Position numbers and translations under genes: made by a program. From Brachyhypopomus gauderio (Eukaryota > Chordata > Actinopteri > Gymnotiformes > Hypopomidae), in the NCBI RefSeq assembly GCF_052324685.1, contig NC_135212.1, forward strand, positions 25,240,262 to 25,304,261: DNA of 64,000 nucleotides, read 5' to 3'. The notes under the pieces were generated by a model. That model saw only the letters and a program-made list of their open reading frames with translations. It was not told where the DNA came from and did no database searches. How positions within the stretch are numbered: the stretch's first letter is position 1; every line of letters begins with the position of its first letter. This document shows positions 58,380 through 64,000 of this stretch, piece after piece.

Positions 58380-60660
58380 TTTTTTTTTGCTTCATCTAGT
58401 TTACCTCGGGCACTTTGTCCTCGGATGAGCTCTGGGAGGACATGGACAGTGTGTCAGCTCTCTGGCTTTCTGGTCCCTCTGGCTGACTTCAGCATGATGG
58501 ATGAGTAAAGACTTCAGCGTTTTGTCCAGCAGCGGAACAGTGGTGTGAATTTGATGACCCATCGTCTCCTGGGTGGAGCTTACACCGATCGCACTGGTGG
58601 GCATTGCCTGGTAACAGACTGTGCTTCCCTGTTCGTACAGTCCTCTCAGCTACTATGTTTGACTGTGAACAACAGGGCTACATGTCAAATGCATGAAACC
58701 ACATTTTGTCCCGGAAATGTTTAAAATTCAGCAGAGGACAACTGTGGTCCGTTGTGACTGACACGTGAAACAGGAATGCTCTGCCTTGTGAACGTGCTTT
58801 TAAATTTAGCAATGACCTAGTGGGACTATATCTGTATAATAACAGCCCACAACTATCACATACACAGCTCAGGGTCAGTTTCCTGCCAAGGGCCATCTGG
58901 AAGGACTATCACGATCAGTGATCCTTTGAGTCTGCTTGTTTCAAAGGAATCACTTTTATTCTAATATCACTGCCGATCCCAGACCTAAACTTCGGTTTCG
59001 TCCTCTATGTTTGGTCAGTCCCTTTGTGACCTTCATGCATTCACTGCGACACCTCCATTGTTGAGGATGCAAATAGCCTATGTTGATATAACAGCATACC
59101 ACTAAATTTTGAGAGATGGGCTCTTGGTTGCAGTATGACTGCAGCCTGATTATTTTCCATCCTCTGTGGAGATGAAGATTTGGATGTTGTGACTGTTAAT
59201 CTACAGCAACCTCCTATTCAGTGTCAGTTTCGAATTCACTCTGCAGTGGTCTCCTCAACAAGGTGTCAGCAACCACCAGCTGTTTCAATGTGCAGAACGA
59301 CATCATCTAAGCCCCCCAGATAACGTAAAAAGTGTTCACATACCCAAACCACAGCAAAGCACTCCTTTTCAATCTCAGAATCTTTTTATTGAGTACGTGA
59401 ACAGACAGCAACTGATCTAGGCATATCTGGGTCTCGCTGAGACAGTGTGGCCTCATGTGTATAGCTATTTTCACCCGTAAAGACTACAGTGAGTTTGTTG
59501 ATGTCATCGAAGGACAATACCTGTGCTGATGCAAGTGCAGACTTCACCCTTCTGTGGTTCTTCTCACACAGTGTTTCACATGGTGTGCATATGGTTGAGA
59601 GACCACACAAGACTTTAATCCAGCATGGCTAGGGCTTGGGGAAGCTCAGTAATATTTGGAAGGGATTGGCAGGTCTGTGATTGCTCTGACTTTAACTTCT
59701 GACTTTTTCTATCTTTCTCAACGGTATCACCAAATCTCGGGTTTGCTGAAGTGACCCTTCTTCATTAAGCTTCATTCCAGATCCCTGAAGGAAGGTGTGC
59801 AAAACAATGTTCATGTCTGTCACTACTGCATCACCCTTATGGTTTCTCAGTTGTGTGCATATCTATCTCTGGACTATTTCCAGAGTTTAGGTAATGCTGA
59901 TCGGGAGATGGTGGAATCTGAATATCCCTACGGATGTACTGAAGGTCATTAACTGCAGAGTTGGGATGAAGTGAAATTTGGCAAAAGCTGCTAGATGTTT
60001 TCAATGTGGAAAATATTTTTTTTTCCTGAAAGCCTGGGAGAAGTGTCTTACAAACAGAGAATGCAGAATCTTTTGTGCTTGACAGAATTATTGGTCTTTT
60101 TTCGATCACCATGCCTTTTTCTTGATCGCCAGCACCAAGTCTGTTGGCTTGGTGACCTCCTCTATGATGCTCAGTTACAGCATCTGTTTCAGCTCCTCCC
60201 CAACCTCAGGCAAAATGGAAACTCAGTGTGGCATTATGAGGCCCGAGGCTGAGTTGGTCAGAGTTCAGCCTTTGCTGATTTGAAATTCAGCAGCTCTATA
60301 ACTTAGTCATTTTCAGTCATGCCTTCTGCTCTATTGACCAACCCCATTTCACATGCAATAGCACTTTTGAGTAAATTATTTGGGTAAGAGCCTTCAATTA
60401 CTTAAATCTACCATTTATGACCCGTCTCTTTGTATTCACAAGAGGTTTGGAATTCTCTAGCACATGCTAGTTTGCCTCCTGGATGGCAGGTGTTTTCCTA
60501 GATGGGGGGTGTTCATGCATGCATTGCAGGTGCATGCATTCATCAGTTGCAGGTGTTGCAGCATGATCAGATAAGTGCCCCGTGACATCCCTGTACTATC
60601 TTGAACTTTGCCATTGACAGAGATGTTAACATTCCGCAGGTCACCACTCTGCACTTAACG
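58380..60660 (-). pseudogene. Decayed pol of element 3
   Basis: Read on the minus strand from right to left: a protease-side segment NVNISVNGKVQ near 60630; a reverse transcriptase entry EELKQML..IIEEVTKPTD near 60210-60130; KIFSTLKTSSSFCQISLHP near 60000-59940; RVKSALASAQVLSFDDINK near 59540-59490; an RNase H part ATLSQRDPDMPRSVAVCSRT near 59450-59390; then SEIEKECFAVVWVCEHF near 59380-59330. These follow the order of a gypsy pol but are broken by stops and shifts, and the RT catalytic core is missing. No integrase core was recognised with confidence in 58380-59250. Confidence 0.8.
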
Positions 60661-60849
60661 TGTGGACGCTAGGATGTCTTGGTCTTCACTTTGTTAACCC
60701 TCACCATTTCTGTTTCAGACACTCATAATGCTCCATTTGTTTTACATTATCAGCACCGTGTTGTGCAGTTTTGAGAATCTTAGCTACTCTGGCTTCTAGT
60801 TACCTGATCAGTGTCTTTTTCTGTCTTCAGTTGGTTTTACTGTCATGTG

Positions 60850-61930
60850 GTGGTTATGGCAGGATGATACAATGGCTATGGTATGATGGTTATGGTGAGA
60901 TGGCTATGGTATGATGGTTATGGTGCGATGGCTATGGTATGATGGTTATGGTGCGATGGCTATGGTATGATGGTTATGGTGCGATGGTTATGATGTGATG
61001 GCTATGGTGCGATGGTTATAGTGCGATGGTTATGGTACGATGGTTATGGTGCGATTATTATGGTGCGATGGCTATGGTGAGATGGTTATGGTGTGATGGC
61101 TATGGTGAGATGGTTATAGTATGATGGTTACAGTGCAATGGCTATGGCACGATGGCTATGGTGCAATGGTTATGATGTGATGGTTATGATGCGATGGTTA
61201 TGATGCGATGGATATGATGCGATGGTTGTGGTGCAATGGCTATGGTGCGATGGTTATGATGCGATGGTTATGGTGCGATGGTTATGATGCGATGGTTATG
61301 GTGTGATGGTTATGGTGCGATGGTTATGATGCGATGGCTATGATGCGATGGTTATGGTGCGATGGCTTTGGTGCTATTTATGATGCGTTGGTTATGGTGT
61401 GATGGCTATGGTGTGATGATTATGGTGCAATTACTATGGTGCGATGGCTATGGTGCGATGGCTATGGTGCGATGGCTATGATGTGATGGTTATGATGCGA
61501 TGGTTATGGTGCGATGGCTATGGTGCGATGGTTATGATGCGATGGATATGATGCGATGGTTATGGTGCGATGGCTATGGTGCGATGGTTATGATGCGATG
61601 GTTATGGTGCGATTGCTATGGTGCGATGGTTTATGGTGCGATGGTTATGGTGCGATGGTTATGGTGCGATGGCTATGGTGTGATGATTATGGTGCAATTA
61701 CTATGGTGCGATGGCTATGGTGCGATGGCTATGATGTGATGGTTATGATGCGATGGTTATGGTGCGATGGCTATGGTGCGATGGTTATGGTGCGATGGTT
61801 ACGGTGTGATGGTTATGGGGTGATGGCTATGGGGTGATGGTTATGGTGCGATGGTTATGGTGCGATGGTTATGGTGTGATGGTTATGGTGTGATGGTTAT
61901 GGGGTGATGGCTATGGTGCGATGGTTATGG
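60850..61930. repeat. 14-bp minisatellite, about 77 copies, inside gag of element 3
   Basis: The unit is GCGATGGTTATGGT with frequent variants (GGCTATGG, TATGATG, GTGTGATGG). It repeats with a period of 14 for about 1.08 kb, and three units make 42 bases, so some frames stay open with a 14-residue period. Those open frames are not genes. At the right edge the unit merges into gag codons of element 3: on the minus strand GCCATAACCATCGCACC encodes the AITIA of gag, and the repeat is the same 14 bases. Confidence 0.93.
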
Positions 61931-62126
61931 CTTTTTTGACTGTCAGCCCAGATTCTAATTGATGTTTCTGTGCCACTTCACTGTCTATCCCATCCCTAAT
62001 ACTTTGTTCTTTAGCTGCACCAAATTTGCGGTATTCCGTAAATTCATAAAGACTTTTCACAAATGACTCTGCAGACTCTCCAACATTCTGAATGCACCAC
62101 TTTGCGCTTTGGCAAAAAATGCTCAT
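61895..62126 (-). pseudogene. Decayed gag of element 3
   Basis: The minus-strand frame 62126-61911 contains CIQNVGESAESFVKSLYEFTEYRKFG, SIRDGIDSEVAQKHQLESGL and TVKKAITIA, the characteristic retrotransposon gag core helices of K02A2.6-like gypsy elements. The sequence then enters the minisatellite, and later gag parts are lost or lie left of it. Confidence 0.75.
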
Positions 62127-62297
62127 CGAAATTGGCGATGATTGTGTTGTAACAAGATGAGATAAAGATGAAATAAAAAAAACAAATCCTGAGTGCTAAC
62201 TAGATGATAGATGACTGAGAAAAGTCGATAGGCTTCTGGTGGGAAAATTTAAACATTGGAGAAATGGCTTGGATTCTCTGGTCTGTCAATATTTACT

Positions 62298-62309
62298 CTT
62301 CTGAAACCA
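62298..62309 (-). other. Candidate primer-binding site of element 3
   Basis: On the minus strand, directly after the LTR end TGACA, the sequence reads TGGTTTCAGAAG. It starts with TGG and differs by one base from the start of the element 1 site (TGGTGTCAGAAG). Confidence 0.55.
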
Positions 62310-62310
62310 T

Positions 62311-64000
62311 GTCATGAACATTCCAGGCGCAGGAATGAATTTGCTACCTGAACTGTCCAGAAAGACAAAAACAAAATTCATATTCCTGTCCTCTTATTCC
62401 CTGTCATGTGACTCACAAAAACCTATGACAATCTGATTTTATTACAGTTTCTTTCAAATAAAATAGAAAGAGAGAAATGAGAAATGGACTGGCGAAAGTG
62501 TGAGCGTGTATATGTGTTTTGTTCATTCATTTGTGCTTATAGTGAATACTATAATGAATACACACTTATAGTTATCATCCCAACTGCAGCAAATAACTAA
62601 CTCACTCTCCTAAATGGTAACGGCTCATTGGCAATTAACTCATGTCACTAAATGACAGCTGATCCTAACACCAGTGTGTTAAAGAGCATGTTCTGCTTAA
62701 AGAGTTGTGCTTACCATAACGGACTACTCACAGGGTGTATAATTACTTTCATCTAGATGAGCTGATAAATCTTAGTGTGTCTCACTGCATGCTCAGTGTG
62801 TCAAGACTAGATGAAGAGCATATAAAAGGTTTTGATAGATGGACACAAATGGGGTTTGGGATTTTTATTTCAATATTTAGATGCAGAAAGTGTATTTTGT
62901 TTTCGTTTGAGATATTATTTAAACTCTCCTTCTCTTACCCCTAAACACAGCCATTTACCCCCTATACACAGACATTTCTTTGTGTTTGTTGTTGCTGGAA
63001 ATGGGTACACACACAGACACACACTTCAGTTCTTGGTTAGCTGTTGCCTGTCCCTTTAAGCACGATTGCAGAAGCAGTGAGTGACAACATATCAGCAGTG
63101 GGAAATCAAACTGCCACACATTCACGCAAGCATGCACAGACACACATACTCACACACACAAACAATAACATTCTAGACAGGTTCTGAAATAAATCTGCTC
63201 ATAATCACTGTTTCCACATCAGGTTTTCTTCATCTGCTCCTTGCTGTCATTTATCATGTCTTTGCAGGATATTCATCCTGCTACAGCAACATTCATCTAA
63301 GTCATCTATACTCATGCATATACTCTTACATGACTATTTTTAAAGTATGACTGTAGTAGGCAGCATTTCTGTTTTCTAAATGTTACACTGGCCTTGTGCA
63401 CAGAAACAGTATGAGATGAAAGATCACGCTATACTGCATCACACGTGCACCACTGGTGTAATAACCACCTCTAGTGCCTTTGTAACGGCGCTTGGAAGAG
63501 AAAGAGAGGGAGAGGGAGGGAGACAGTGTTGGGGGTGCAGCAGAGACGCTGGATTGGTTAAGCTTGGAGGGGGAGTGGCTAAATTCTGAATGATTTGTGA
63601 GACGCCCCACCCTAGAAGGATTTGGGGACAGTTACCAATGAGGCAGAGGGAGGGTGGGAAGAGAGGTTGAGGGGGAGATATGGTGTGCACAAAGCGTGCG
63701 TCTGAGTGGGCGTATGTGAGAGAGAGGTAGAGAAAAGGAAGGAGGGAGAGAGAGAGAGAGAAAAAGAGAGAGAGAGAGAGAGACGGAGGGAGCTGGAAGC
63801 AGTCTGAGTGGACTCCTGTTCCAGCATTGCTGCTGTGCTGAGGAATATAGGAACAGCCCACTCCACCGCCTCGGTGCCACACACACACACACACGCGTGC
63901 ACGCGCACGCACCTCAGCTGAGAGGAGAGGACAGCGGGACAGACCTATTCAGAACTCACTGCCTGGTTCTGCTGGGACAGCTGGATCTTAAAGTGCACCT
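62311..64000. other. LTR remnant, then possible upstream region of a gene outside the window
   Basis: The first part should hold the diverged right-hand LTR of element 3. From about 63440 the sequence becomes GC-richer with GA-rich and CA tracts (GA run near 63739-63782, CA run at 63880-63893 leading into CGCGTGCACGCGCACGC). This could be a promoter or 5' untranslated region of a plus-strand gene beyond 64000, but no exon can be shown. Confidence 0.35.

Larger units (their letters stand above)
57285..62310 (-). mobile_element. Ty3/gypsy element 3, strongly decayed
   Basis: On the minus strand the order is primer-binding-like site, gag, protease/RT, RNase H, polypurine tract and LTR. The word TGTCATGAACATTCCAGGC occurs at both 57285 and 62310, marking the matching LTR ends. 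Stop codons and shifts are frequent throughout, so the copy is old. The upstream (right-hand) LTR, beginning at 62310, is diverged and its far limit cannot be fixed. Element domains resemble the common K02A2.6-like gypsy polyproteins of animals. Confidence 0.82.

Noticed and set aside
61500-61837. Open frames with a 14-residue repeat (WLWCDGYGAMVM type)
   Set aside because: They are translations of the 14-bp minisatellite; the period of 42 bases keeps frames open by chance and no domain or start context supports a gene.

Overview
The window looks like nuclear DNA of a teleost fish. It holds two spliced vertebrate genes (CD151 and TALDO1) with fish-style short introns, and many transposons typical of teleosts: Ty3/gypsy LTR elements, Tc1-like DNA transposons, a hAT derivative, an L2-type LINE 3' end, and long CA/TG tracts. 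I cannot name the species. Everything rests on reading the sequence; no searches were run.

Layout. Bases 1-2179 are non-coding with repeat fragments. A 43-bp minisatellite (2180-2510) is split by a Ty3/gypsy element (2511-7777) and resumes at 7778. This element has near-identical 364-bp LTRs, but its integrase region is broken. A second gypsy element (8292-15686) has 591-bp LTRs differing at one position, an open gag and an open pol of about 1,450 codons; it looks complete. Its right LTR abuts the 3' end of an L2-type LINE (15687-16299). A single-exon gene for a secreted protein with two C-type lectin domains lies on the minus strand (17017-17745), followed by a decayed Tc1-like transposon (18566-20185).

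The conserved-gene core is on the minus strand. CD151 (coding exons 28116 down to 22086) and TALDO1 (coding exons 36127 down to 32788) both reconstruct with consensus splice sites and unbroken frame, to 253 and 337 residues, the same lengths as I recall for the human proteins. Both human genes lie in 11p15.5, so the pair fits conserved synteny. CpG-rich stretches upstream of each are probable promoters.

From 36.3 to 57 kb I see no gene I can support, only repeats: a non-autonomous hAT with a perfect 8-bp target duplication (38836-39672), a widespread teleost interspersed repeat (43230-43562), a solo LTR with a perfect 5-bp target duplication (50199-50568), and an apparently intact Tc1-like transposon with an open transposase (52089-53706). 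The segment 57285 to about 62310 is a strongly decayed gypsy element on the minus strand. A 14-bp minisatellite of about 1.1 kb has grown out of its gag coding sequence. The last 600 bases carry GA/CA tracts and may be the upstream region of a gene outside the window.

The most interesting points are: canonical -1 frameshift heptamers, in the right frame, at the gag/pol junctions of both gypsy elements (GGGAAAC and TTTAAAC); the origin of a minisatellite from gag codons; an intron-like duplication inside the LTR of the intact element; and a KRD tripeptide in CD151 where human CD151 has the integrin-binding QRD.
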